Assembly: GCA_964017065.1 (NCBI GenBank)
Contig: OZ024784.1
Coordinates: 1,486,598-1,550,597 of the forward strand
Length of the DNA: 64,000 nt
Source of the DNA: Haliclona indistincta
Taxonomy: Eukaryota; Porifera; Demospongiae; Haplosclerida; Chalinidae
Direction: 5' to 3'
The notes under the pieces were generated by a model. The model was given only the letters and a program-made list of their open reading frames with translations. It was not told the origin of the DNA and did no database searches. Of the stretch, positions 24,592-35,488 are shown one piece after another (positions within the stretch are counted from its first letter, which is position 1; every line of letters begins with the position of its first letter). The position numbers and the translations under genes are program-made.

Positions 24592-26411
24592 TTACTTAGA
24601 TGCATTGGCTTCAGTGTTGTTTACAACAGCATAAACATGTGCAGTGTCAGGTGGGGCAGTGGATACCATCTGCTGGTTACTAGACTCATTGAGGTTACCA
24701 CTGACACAAACTGGTGTCTCATAAGCCCCAGGAGTTTCACCAACTGATTGTTGCAATTCATATTTGTTCTCAGAAGATTTTTTGTTCATCACAAGATCAT
24801 AAACTGGGTTCTGCATAGCTGGATTAGAATTTAGCCTGGGCAATGCAGCTTCCTGTGGACTTGAACATTTGGCAACTGCTCTAGAGTGGTTCCTATTTGA
24901 AAACCGTTAAATATTTATTATTTTTTGTTATTATCTTACACATTCATGTAGTCAGTTTCGTTATCATGTTTATTCATCTGTTGTGACTGGCTGCATCTAT
25001 CAACAAATTGTAAGTATTAATGCACTCTTGATGTCCACTGCTTACTGCGCATGTTTAGATAGAATCAATTTCACTTTCTTCTTTTCTCTCAGGACAAGAC
25101 AAGTAGAGATGATGTTGAACAGCAGTGATATCATTAGAACGAATCCCAGAGATGAAAGTACAGAAATAAAGGGTACCAGTAGAGCAGGAGGAGGTAGACT
25201 GCTTGTATTGGAGCACATGAAAACATCTGGAAAGCACAACAGGATAATTTTATGGTTTCCAAATAAAGATCGATCATCAGCTTACTGAAAGAATTGGTCA
25301 CTTCTGGAAAGGGTAATCCACTTGCACTTGCAATAATAGTTAATTTACTCACAAATGCATCAGTGGGACAAATAACTAAACAAAATAATAATTGTAAGCA
25401 TTTTTATATTATGTGTACAATAATTATGTACTTAGTGCTACAGTAGCAAAACCAGGAGAAGCTGTTACATCTGTTCCATCTACAGTAATTGTACCATCTT
25501 CCACTCTAGCATTAGACACAGTACAGTTGTACACTCCAGCAGACCTCTGTCCGATTGTCACAGTCACCTCAGTCAGTGTTGGTGGCTCACCATCCAAGAT
25601 GTCTCGTGATACACTCATGATCTCAATGGGCTCATCATTGACACTACAGTTAACAGTGGTAGCAGGAGCATTGGATACATTGAAGGAGAGAGTGAACTGA
25701 GGTGGGTCAGCAACTTGTGGACAGATCAGAGAGAACTGTACTGAAGAGCTGACTACTGGACCAGCTGCAATTAGACAAGTGATAACTATATTCAATTCAG
25801 TTGATATTGAAATGCTTACTATTATTGTTGTATGAGCTGTTCTTGTACACTCCAACTACTAGTGTGTGGTTAGTCTCATTTGCTGTGATCACACACTGAT
25901 AGAGACCTTCATTGTCTCCAACTCCTTTTCCACTGGGTCGTGCCAGACCTACTTGATCATCTTCTACAACAACAAATGTTGTAGTATCATTTATTTCACT
26001 AGCATTGCTCAGAGTTGTATTCAGCTTCACAGGATCATCCAGTCCTCCTGGTCCATACCACTGGTAGTGCACTACACCAAGTGAGGGAGCAGCCTGACAC
26101 CAGATTGCATCACTTTTGTTACCATCCTCATCTCCCAGGTCATCAACTCTGAACCTACTAGCACTGACCATGGCATGGTCAGGTAGTGTGCGGTGCTCAC
26201 TAGCAAGAAACAGTCTCACACCTGTTGTTAAGCATAAACAGTGACAGATGTTATTTAAACTATAATTATTTTTTCCTGTTGGGTAGCGCAGGAATTAGAA
26301 CTAATGACTGTCATGTCACTGACCATTGTTAGGTAGTTCAGGGGCCTCGAGTTGGCTCCATGTAAATTGACACAACAAGAGAAGCAAGGAAGCCTTGGTC
26401 CAGTACTGCAT
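24592..26411 (-). CDS. Receptor 10: Ig-Ig receptor lacking a recognisable FN3 domain
   Basis: Seven exons: signal peptide 26324-26411 (MQYWTKASLLLLLCQ), Ig1 25820-26221, Ig2 25432-25764, a 90 bp exon 25286-25375, transmembrane 25046-25226, 24940-24996, tail 24592-24892. About 483 residues in frame. Where all other copies have FN3 there is only a 30-residue module beginning ICPTDAF, with no SWTAPATP or YEVFYV. The helix includes SLGFVLMISLLFNIISTCLVL, then REKKK. The tail has TDYMNV, which fits both the ITSM consensus TxYxx(V/I) and a Grb2 YxN site, NPVYDL (an NPxY PTB-type site), AYETPV and VYAVV. The architecture is closer to SLAM or CD2-like two-Ig receptors (analogy only). The signal peptide begins at the only good ATG before the splice site. 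Confidence 0.87.
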
Positions 26412-26461
26412 TCTAAGCTCAGTGTTGACTCACTGCGGCAGCAGAATATTATACTCTATGC

Positions 26462-26556
26462 ATAGTATTGCATCATACTGTGGGATACTATGCATCATAC
26501 TGTGGGATACTATGGATCATACTGTGGTACTATGCATCATACTGTGGGGTATGTAC
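26462..26556. repeat. Short tandem repeat, about 4 units
   Basis: The phrase CATCATACTGTGGGATACTATG recurs three to four times with small changes (units near 26470, 26493, 26516 and 26535). Upstream of receptor 10; function unknown. Confidence 0.75.
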
Positions 26557-26777
26557 CGGTGGATACATCTACATGAACTGCATAACTAACTGGAGTGCAC
26601 TAACATTCAACTTGTATACTCACAGAACCATTGTAAACATTGATGAGTTGTGTACAGGTATAGATAACTTTTAAGATCATAAAATAACTTTTATTTTAAA
26701 GTGTTAAGATTACTACATGTACATATCATGTACCACAAAAATCATGAAAAAACAGTTACTGATTGCAAGTCAGACAG

Positions 26778-29700
26778 TTAGGATGCTAATGACTCTTTTC
26801 TTCGCATTAGCAATCCTGACTTGTCAGTTTTCGTAGTTGGTTTGTTAGAGTAGTTCTTTCCAACAGATCTTTGACCAAATTTGTCTCTTGAATCTAAAAA
26901 AAATATTGTAATACAAAAATGATGTTGATGTGCACACTCACTTATTCTCTTTCCCTTGTCTTTTTCCACAGCTGGTCCACCTCTCCTCTCCAAACTATAT
27001 GAGACAGATAAGATTTCATAATAATATTATTGAACTAACACTTCACCAACCTGAGTGAAGGTAAGCCTTTTGCTTCAGCTGTTTGCCAGTCTATTAGAAA
27101 GGCTTTCGCAACATTGATATTAGGGAGGTGCAAGGAAAGAATTTGGTACAGTTCTGGCTCTAGACGAAACCTACTGCGAATGAGTCGAGAAGCCATCGGC
27201 AGATGAGTGAAGAATCCTAAAGCAGCACAGCTAGTCTCAATGACTGGAGGGCTACCGGCATAGAAATTATCAAGAAGAGGATCCAATGCTCCTGCCATCA
27301 CTGTGGCAGTAGGTATCCCATCTCTTGAGTGAGCAAAGCAAGCCAGGAACTCACCGCAAAGCATCTTAGTACGTTCAAAAGGAGACGAGCAAAGTTGTAC
27401 CAACAATTTAATCCCATATACACGAGTGTTCATGTCTTTAGTGCCGCATATAATCTGTGACAATATGACCAATTGAAAGGCCGCATGAGCTTGCACAGAA
27501 CTATCTGAGGAATTCAGGCTATCAGTGAAGTTTGAAATGTTAATATTGCCATACGATTTAAAAAGTTGCAGCTTTGTTGGGTTGTTGAAAACAAACACAG
27601 ACATAGCATACCCAGCCAGCATACGAACTTCAAGCTCCTCAGAGCCCATAAACTTAAACAAAACTAAATACGAAAAGACCTTGTGCTGATATAATAGACT
27701 CTCATTGGTCGGATTGCTGAGCACAAGCTTAGCTAGCGTGCATGCGGCCTCGACACAGATTAGCGGAGTCATAGGAGAAAGCATAAGAGAAGATAGCACA
27801 GTTATGCCGCGAGCATTAGCTACCATATTCTGCAGCTCAGTGTTAGGTACCAAACCTGGCTTTGTCAGAAGAAAACTCAGAGTATGCATAATGCTAACAT
27901 AAACTCGTGGTGACGTCCTCGAGAGAAGTACATCAGTTAAAGGGGGTATACCACCGAGACGAGCGATTTGAATCTGATTGTTTCCTAGTTCTGAAGCAAG
28001 GATTCCAAGAGCTTCAGAACACACATAGACAAGGCTCTCTACTTGACTCGCAACAAGGTCAACCAGTGTATCTATGCCCATAAACGATGCAATCTTGCGC
28101 TTGTTGTTGACTAGAGTACCAGCTAATGCCCATAATGCAGTAGCACCACACACCTTGACGGTAGAATCACGAGCTTTGAGCAATCGACGAAGAAGAACGG
28201 TGCATTGAAACCTTTCTTCTAATAGCTGGTCTTGTGCATCAGGACACCTGTCAGCCAATACTTCCATTGCTTGCGCTGCTGTGCATTGAACGGAAATAGA
28301 CTTGGATCGAAGAAGAGGGACAAGAGGTGTTACTATGTTGAAGTCAAGTGCTACCAACTGATTTTCCTGACAGCCCTCCAACAGCACCTGTAACACAAAG
28401 AAAATGACTAGTGCTGTATTTTGAAGAAATCAAACTCACTTTTAAAGAGCTGGCAGCACACCCTTGAACACACATGAGAGGAGAGGACAAAAGTTTTACC
28501 ATGACTGGAATGCCTTGATTTTTTCTGATTGCGACCTGGTTAGCTTGATTATCTGAGGCAATAACACCAAGACAAGCACAAGCATTCATCTGCACATCTT
28601 CATCTGGTGAAGAAAGCAGCTTGACAAGTAGAGGAAGAACTCCTGCCTTTGTCATAATCTGCTGGTTGTCCTCACTATCAGCTAGGTCACATAGAATAAG
28701 GCAAGTACAAGAATGGATTCTGTTGTTTGTGATTGAGAGTAGCTTGACAAGATGAGTAATTGCACCTGACTCAACCAAGACTGACCTTACATCATGGCTG
28801 AAGGAAATGTCCGACAAAATTTGGACAACTTTGTGAAGAAGATTCTCATCAGACTCCTTGAGAAGAGCAACTATCTTAGGAATAGCTTTGAGCTGCAAGA
28901 GATGCTTAGTGCACTTTGAACCACACTGAAAGAGGCCGTCCAGTGCAGATGCTGAGGCACTTGGATAGCTATCACTAGGATCAGCTGATAGCATTTCAGT
29001 AAGAACCTCCCACACTGATACATTGGAATTCTGAAGATCAGCAAGAAACTTCAAAATATTAGTGTGATTCCTGACAGCCACAGTGTGAACAATGTTTTGA
29101 TCAGAGCTGTCTGTAGCTGACAGATTGGCTCCAAGTTGTACAAGACACTTGACAGCATCTAGACCACCATTCTGACCAGCTAGGAGAAGCGGTGTGCTCT
29201 TCTGTGAATCTGTTGTTTCAGCATCGATACAGCTTGCATTGATGGAAAATAATGTAGCTATGATGTGGTGACAGTTATGGAATGCTGCATAGTGGATAGG
29301 TGCCCATCCATTACTATCAGTAGCATCTATTGTGGCGCCATTTCGAATCAAGCAAGTAACTGTATCGAGACTACCAGACTGAGCAGCAAAATGTATCGGA
29401 AGAGTACCAGTGGAGGAGCCATCTTGATTTAGTGTGCTTTGATTAGGGTCTGCTCCAGCATGGAGAAGAAGAGAGATGATGTCCGCCCGTCCTTTGATCG
29501 CAGCAGAGTGGATCAATGCTAGGCCCTCTTCATTAGGCTTACCAATCCTGGTCTTAGTACATTGACGAAGAACAGCAGACATTGGGCTAGTGAGACCCTT
29601 GTCAATACAGGGCAACAGAAAATCATTCACCGTTTTCAACTTGGATGCAATGCGAGGACCGATTGACTTGCGCAGATGGTCAAGAATCCTGGCTTCATTC

Positions 29701-31146
29701 ATTGTGGGTATGTGAGCACATTGGTTTCTCAGCTCAGCAACCATAGCATGCACCCAGCGTGGTATTTTGGGTGTCCTTGGATAAAATTCTTCTATCTGTA
29801 GCTTGAGAAGATAATAGCTATTGCCGTTGGCTGAGAAAGTGCAGAAATCTCCATCCGAAGATTGAGATATCATCTTATCTTTAAATTTCTCGAGGACGTT
29901 GTCCAGTTTGTGGACAGCAACAGGTTGCTTGCTGTAGACTATCTCACCGTTTGCAGAAGAGCAGTGGTTTTTGGAAGTGAAAGAAGACCATCGTGACTTT
30001 TTCGAAGGTAGAAATGGTGGCAGCTCTCGATCAGTCGCAGTAAGATCTTTGTTCATCCTTCTCAGAGTCTGACTGCAGTTGACAATCTTGTTGTGGTTCT
30101 TGAGAGTTATAAGCAGGAGCAAAGCAAACGATATAAACCCAAGCAACTCAATATCGTGAACAATCGAACTTTTCTGGGTCAGATGCTTGCCAACAAAATC
30201 TCTTTGTTTCTGCAGGTAAACATGAAGGTGAGATATTTGATCTTTATCCTGAGGAGGCTTGGATCTGATAGAAGTGTAGATGTCAAACGAGGGCTTGTAG
30301 ACCAAGAGGTTGCAATCCTGCTGAACAGACTTCACTAGAAGAGCTAACCCTATGCAAGCGTTATCCATGTTGTTAAGAAAGACATCTCGGCTGATGTGGC
30401 GTACACTCTCAGAATTTTCTTCAGACGTACTAAGGTGAGGGGCAACCTCAGATTCAGTCAGTTGGACATCAACCATGCTGCTTGGATAGCGTGCCACCAT
30501 GACCCTTCTCTCCCTGTATAGATCTGATCCAAGTTCCTCGTCCTCTTCCATTTTCACCATTCCACACTCCAAGTACAATTCGTGCATGTTCTCTGAGGCT
30601 GTCTTGCGCCATTCCTCGTTCAGTCGCCCTCTCTTCTCCTTCTGTGGCACCGACGTTCCGTGAAGAATGCTCTTGATGAAGTAATCGACAGAAAGAAGGG
30701 TCCTTCCCACAAGAGTGTTCCTGTAGGCGGAAGGAAGATTACACGAGGAGCTGCAGTCGTGATTTGACTCGAGGGAGATGTTGGGTGTTTGGTTGAACAC
30801 GTACAGGCCCTCTACAAGCTCTTGCACGACCTGATACAACTCTTGTGGAGTGAGCGATGTCTTTGGTGACGAAGCCGTGTGAGGAAACGCAACAACGTAG
30901 TGGCTGTTACCGTCAGGAAGATCGAGACCTGTAACAGAGAATGTAGCTACGTAATAATCGACCGGACTCCTGCTTACCGGTTAGTAACGATTGCGGTCCG
31001 ATCGGCTCTCCCTGCTGATCCTTTCGTGTGCACAGCAACCACTCCGTCTCGCGCAGGACGGCTGCATGATGAAGACCCGTCTTGTCAAACTTTTGAAAGT
31101 ATATGCTCGCATTCTTAGACGCTAACACGGCTTCCTCTTTGCTCAT
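26778..31146 (-). CDS. ANKAR: Ankyrin and armadillo repeat protein (ANKAR-like)
   Basis: Five exons: 30978-31146, 28440-30928, 27051-28387, 26942-26994, 26778-26893; about 1387 residues, close to the length of vertebrate ANKAR. The N-terminal ~510 residues lack a recognisable fold. Ankyrin repeats follow at about 515-690 (LIHSAAIKGRADIISLLLHAG, LPIHFAAQSGSLDTVTCLI, PIHYAAFHNCHHIIATLF), then armadillo/HEAT helices from about 730 to 1320 (for example VQMNACACLGVIASD, TALWALAG). The combination of ankyrin repeats followed by a long armadillo array is distinctive of ANKAR. Its cellular role is poorly known; a protein-protein scaffold is the safe statement. The start is the ATG before SKEEAVLASKN. 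A long single exon of 2.5 kb contrasts with the intron-rich neighbours. Confidence 0.85.
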
Positions 31147-31212
31147 AGCTAGCTTGTAAATCACGCCTAGGGTGCTGCACTTGTGTACGTGTTACCATAA
31201 CAACGTATTAAT

Positions 31213-32733
31213 TTATTCATCATTATTACACGTGTCCATGTCTGAATCTGATAGCTGTTCTAAACTCTCTTCCACGGGCTCTACAGCCTCGCTGACTGAC
31301 TCAATTTCTTGCAGCAGTTCTTGAGTATGTCCCAGCATCTGCTCATCATCACAACCTAACTTATCAAACATCTACAAGACACCAACATCCAAACCATGCA
31401 CAATGCAGTCCAATACGCCTTACAGTGGCTACTTTCTCAAGCAGCGACTTAGCAACAGTGTAATCCTTAGTGAGGTAGTGCAACCATCCAAGGAGATACC
31501 AAACAGCCAGCACTTCATCATCATCCTTAGACAACCCATCAAGAACCAACTGAGCTTTCTGCAGTAACAAAAGTTAATGTAACAACACTCTATGTGTATT
31601 CACCTCGTACTCTTCTATTTCAATGAGCAATTTAGCACAGTTTAACCTAGTGTAGAACGGTGGTACAGCAACCTGTCTGGAAGGAAACACAGTGTTGCGG
31701 CTAGACACCGTGTATTTATGGAACTAACATTACAAGCATCATCAGACATCTCATCTTCCTTGTCCTCTTCATCTTCCGATTCATCGTTATGATTATCTGC
31801 TACTGACAGCCATAACTCAGTGCCCTGCAGTAGCATAGCCTTTGCCTCCTGTACACAAGGCTTATAATATGAAATTATTGCTGTGAACTGAGACCGAACC
31901 TCACTCTGGTCTTTGCTCAACAAGTAGCTAGCCATGAGCTGATAAGCCTCGGGATTATTGGGACCGTACTCAATAGCTTTTTGACAACATCTGTGACACT
32001 CTGAATCAGCGTTCTCAGCAAAACTACAAAGGAAACAGCTGTTGTTGCAAAAAGTGCCAACACTGAACGTACCAAGAATCTGTCAGATACACTTCTGCTA
32101 GCGCACAATATGCAGATGCAATTTCCGTTGATAACATCGATTTACTTGCACCGCCATCGTGTACCTTTACCATCAACTCTATTCCTTTCTGCAAATACTG
32201 TACAGCTTCATCTCCAGATGACATTTGACCAAGGTACATGTACTTGGTGTAACCCTCATTGGGACTCAGCCGAACTGATCGTTGAAACAGGTTTGAGAAG
32301 TTAAGGAATATGCTAGTATGGTTTGAAAAAGTAAAGCACTATCATGATAAGGATATTTCAAAGGCCTCTGGTGATTTCCCAACTTCTAGTAACACAGACC
32401 CGGTCATCTCCAGGGCGGTGATGTTGTTGGGATTGCTCCTGAGAGCCTTTCTGCACAGTTTTTCAGCTCTGGTATAATCGAACACATCTATACATTGCTC
32501 CACCTAAATACAGGTAAACATCACAAGAATAATTGTTAGTTTTGAAGACACACCTCCTGCAGTAATTGACTGACGGATGAACCGTGTTGCTTCGATTTAC
32601 CGTGTTTCTTTGCTGACTTAGTCGCGGTAGCTTTTCGTTTGGCTTTCAACCTAGCAACTGAAATGATTTCGAAAAGATCAGCTACCTCACGATGTAGCTA
32701 AAGAGAATTCTTACTCTCTCGTCTCCTCAACAT
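31213..32733 (-). CDS. TPR protein resembling ribosomal protein L4 assembly chaperone (Acl4-like)
   Basis: Nine exons: 32715-32733, 32554-32657, 32357-32503, 32073-32290, 31900-32023, 31729-31848, 31604-31672, 31424-31558, 31213-31371; about 364 residues, all in frame. A basic, Lys-rich N-terminus is followed by TPR helices (AEKLCRKALRSNPNNITALE, KYMYLGQMSSGDEAVQYL, SAYCALAEVYLTDSW, ECHRCCQKAIEYGPNNPEAY), an acidic loop (ESEDEEDKEDE) and an acidic C-terminus. This arrangement matches the conserved eukaryotic TPR family that includes yeast Acl4, which escorts RPL4 to the nucleus. Family assignment is from memory of motif order and the exact ortholog is uncertain. One intron is of U12 AT-AC type. 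It shares a divergent promoter with YBEY. Confidence 0.75.
32291..32356 (-). other. U12-type AT-AC intron
   Basis: Read on the minus strand the 66 bp intron starts ATATCCTT and ends AC, with TTCCTTAAC 8 bp before the terminal AC as a perfect minor-spliceosome branch site. No GT-AG alternative keeps the frame, because TGA follows four codons into the intron. Removing it joins the TPR helices in phase 0. Confidence 0.9.
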
Positions 32734-32795
32734 CTTGCGCCACGTGGGTTCCAGATTGTTTACGTCCGTGTTTTTCTCGGATATTACGCGTCATC
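32734..32795. promoter_or_regulatory. 62 bp bidirectional promoter gap
   Basis: Separates the start codons of the TPR gene (-) and YBEY (+). It contains an E-box CACGTG at 32741-32746. Both 5' UTRs must be very short or overlap the opposite gene. Confidence 0.6.
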
Positions 32796-34361
32796 ATGGG
32801 TGTTTGGTTGAGGAATTTTCAGAGCAGGATAGTGTTCAACGAATCTCTTCTACGACTCCACTGTTCGTTCTTGCTGCATGCAATACGAGCGGGAAGGTTC
32901 GATGTGAGCATTGTCTGTGTCAGTGACCATCGGATCCAGCACTACAATCACAATTATCGTGGAATCGACAAGCCTACTGATGTTCTTTCATTTCCCTATC
33001 ATGAGGTGGGAGCAGAACACCCAAACCAAATGGATATTCAGATTTTACTGTATTATAGAAAAGCAATACATACCTAACACAATGTACAGATTATGTATTG
33101 CCAGTGGCGTAGCCAGGATTTTTCAGAGGTGGGGCACTGAAGTGGCGAGCGAAGCGAGCCCGAAAATTTTTTTGCTAATTAATGTTCATGAGATGCACGT
33201 TTTTTAACCAGCCACACGTACACGTGTAAACAAGCCACGCCTCGCATTGGCCACGCCTAAAATGGCTGCAGCAAGTCACAGATCGACCGTCAGTCAGACA
33301 GATCAGCCCAGTATTGCTTATAAGTCAGCTAAGTGCGTTCAGCTAGACTAACTGATCATGAAGACAAGTATGTGCTATAATTAACTGATGAATTTTAATT
33401 AGGAGACTTGATTTTGGAGTGGGGCACTAGTGAAACTTGGTGGGGCACAGGCCCCACTAGGCCCCACTCTGGCTACGCCACTGTGTATTGCTATGCCCTA
33501 ATAAGGTTAACTATCAGGTCGTTGCACTTTATACAGGATCTAACAGCAGGCAATCTACCCCAACCTGTTCTGCCTCATGACAACAATCTTGGAGACATTA
33601 TTCTGGGCATGCCCGTGATAGCAGACCATTGCCGACAAGAAGGGACCGAACTGAGCAGCAGGCTGCCTGTATGAGTCAAACTTTACCATGTGATTCTGTC
33701 AAGCTTGCTTCTTCTACCATAGATTGTGGTCACTCATGGTTTGTGTCATCTGCTTGGCTACCGTCACAACACTGCATCTTCCACAAAACAAGTACGAATC
33801 GAGTACCAGTATAGTGCTCAGGGTTGGGGCCAAGTACATTGGTACTTGTACTTAACACTTACAATTTTGCCGTACTTGTACTTATACTTAAGTCCTATGT
33901 CAGCTTTATGGATGTACTTGTACTTAAATATTATATCAATGTACTTTGAATACAATACAGACAATAAGTAACAGTATGTATTAGCCATATTTTGGACTTT
34001 GGGTATATAAAATAATAGTGTGAACAGTGAAATGACTTGCATAAACATGAAGTCGTTCCTCCAACAAACTCGACAAGCTCACAGTTAAAACTGTACTTGT
34101 ACTTAAGTCCCAAGGCAAAATTTGCTATTGTACTTTTACTTCAGTATTATTCTGAAAGTACTTGTACTTTAACTTAATACTTTCAAAAGTACTTCGCCCC
34201 AACCCTTATAGTATCACCAAAATTATATGCCAAACTGTAACATTTCATGAATAAATAATTTTTCCATGCAGATGTATAACAGAGAGAGGAGTGTTTTATC
34301 AGTTTTCAACTATACATTTGGAGCTGATCTAAGACCTCTAACTGAACTAGATACTGTTTAG
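32796..34361 (+). CDS. YBEY: YBEY endoribonuclease homologue
   Basis: Four exons: 32796-33005, 33537-33668, 33723-33791, 34272-34361, all phase 0, giving 166 residues, about the length of human YBEY. The family is a zinc-dependent single-strand endoribonuclease involved in ribosomal RNA maturation, mitochondrial in animals. Diagnostic features are KPTDVLSFPY (residues about 59-68), NLGDIILGMP, and the metal-binding motif HGLCHLLGYRH at 119-129 with three histidines (119, 123, 129). The spliced model is the only one that joins these motifs. Introns 1 and 3 are occupied by MITE-like insertions. The stop codon lies 2 bp from the aquaporin stop codon on the other strand. Confidence 0.92.
33102..33483. 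mobile_element. hAT-like MITE in YBEY intron 1
   Basis: 382 bp element with terminal inverted repeats CAGTGGCGTAGCCAG and CTGGCTACGCCACTG. It is flanked by a perfect 8 bp target-site duplication, TGTATTGC, at 33094-33101 and 33484-33491. Eight-base duplications and CAGTGGCG-type ends are typical of hAT elements. It has no transposase ORF. Confidence 0.92.
33816..34206. mobile_element. Fold-back MITE rich in TACTTGTACTTAA in YBEY intron 3
   Basis: Ends are AGGGTTGGGGC and GCCCCAACCCT in inverted orientation. The interior has many copies of TACTTGTACTTAA in both orientations. TATAGT flanks both sides, a possible partial target-site duplication. About 390 bp with no coding capacity. Confidence 0.75.
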
Positions 34362-34363
34362 CT

Positions 34364-35134
34364 TCACCATCTCTTGTGTTTTGTGTTCTCTAGAAATGTC
34401 TTCCACGCTACCACGGCACCTAGCATTGAGCCTCCAAAGTACACCACCAGTAGCTCAAACCACATGTCCATTTTCTTGTACATTAGTGCTAGCGATAGTG
34501 CTGGCATTGCATTGTAGAAACCACCAGTCAGGCTGTCCGTAGCGATACTCATGATAGTGAGAACGGTAGCACCAAGAACATTCTGTTCAAGTTCAGAGTT
34601 GACTAGTTTAGACGGAGACAGCATCACAAACACACCTAGAGCCTCTATAAGAGCTCCTTGTATTATCGAGACTTGTAAGAAATTTCGTACACCAATCGTG
34701 TGAGCATTAGTATGTGAGGAAGAGGCTTGTCCAATTGTGTACCAGACAACCAGTGTATAACCTACAGACAGAGGAACCGCTGCTAGCTCACAGAGTAACA
34801 GCTCTACTGCTCTCCTCGAGGTATACCTCCTCTCCAAGTAGCCAATGAAGACTGCAACAGGATTGGCACAGGCTCCATTGTAGAGGAAGGGCTGAGCTAA
34901 TAACATCAGAAAGCAAGCCAGCAGCCTGGTAACATAGTTACCGTGGTGTCCTATCACTACCAGTTCCATCATCCAGGATAGCCACATGAGCGAGCAGACA
35001 AACTCATTGACTAGCTGAGCAGTGTGCGAGTTCCTCCAGTATCGTCGGCATACCAAAACGAGACCAATGGAGACTATAACGGGCACCAAACACCAGGCAG
35101 GAAGTCTCAGCTCGACATCGAGAGAAGGGGCCAT
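34364..35134 (-). CDS. AQP11-like unorthodox aquaporin, probably intronless
   Basis: Single exon of 256 residues if started at MAPSLDVELR (35134). The same frame extends upstream to 35395 but that part is not membrane-like. Six hydrophobic segments are visible. The first pore loop reads NGACANPVAVF (NPV at 91-93). The second reads TGGFYNAMPALSLAL (208-216), where two residues interrupt a canonical NPA. Deviant first NPA boxes, short length and the C-terminal basic KHKRW are as in AQP11/12-type superaquaporins, which act in intracellular membranes. Water or solute transport is inferred and substrate is not readable. Tail-to-tail with YBEY; head-to-head with integrin A. A retrocopy origin is possible given the lack of introns. 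Confidence 0.75.
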   Translation of the reverse strand: MAPSLDVELRLPAWCLVPVIVSIGLVLVCRRYWRNSHTAQLVNEFVCSLMWLSWMMELVVIGHHGNYVTRLLACFLMLLAQPFLYNGACANPVAVFIGYLERRYTSRRAVELLLCELAAVPLSVGYTLVVWYTIGQASSSHTNAHTIGVRNFLQVSIIQGALIEALGVFVMLSPSKLVNSELEQNVLGATVLTIMSIATDSLTGGFYNAMPALSLALMYKKMDMWFELLVVYFGGSMLGAVVAWKTFLENTKHKRW

Positions 35135-35488
35135 TTTGGGTGGACCTCGGTTATTATCATGATTGCTCCCACGTGCAGCCACGCCAAGGAGGAGGTACCC
35201 TGCAGCCACACAACGTGCGGGCAGATCTGTGGTCACTACATCAAACACTGAACATTTTGATAAGCTAGGTAAGCAACGATGATCGATCGTCACCCTTAAA
35301 ATTGTGACATCTAAGGCATTATTGCAAGAGAAAATGCGTGAGAACAACTTTTTGCAATGCTGAGCATGCGTAGACAGCAACACAACGACACGCATAATAT
35401 AATAGGTCTACTACTATGGCCGCAAGGTAATGATATAAATACAGCGAGTTAACAATACCAAGTTCATTATTGATCTCGAATCCACATA
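35135..35488. promoter_or_regulatory. Divergent upstream region of aquaporin and integrin alpha A
   Basis: 354 bp between the aquaporin start (-) and the integrin A start (+). No specific motif is claimed. Confidence 0.45.

Noticed and set aside
26462..26556. CRISPR-like short repeats
   Set aside because: No spacers between units, eukaryotic context; a degenerate tandem repeat.
35135..35395. N-terminal extension of the aquaporin frame
   Set aside because: Polar and basic, unlike family members; the ATG at 35134 gives the usual aquaporin length.
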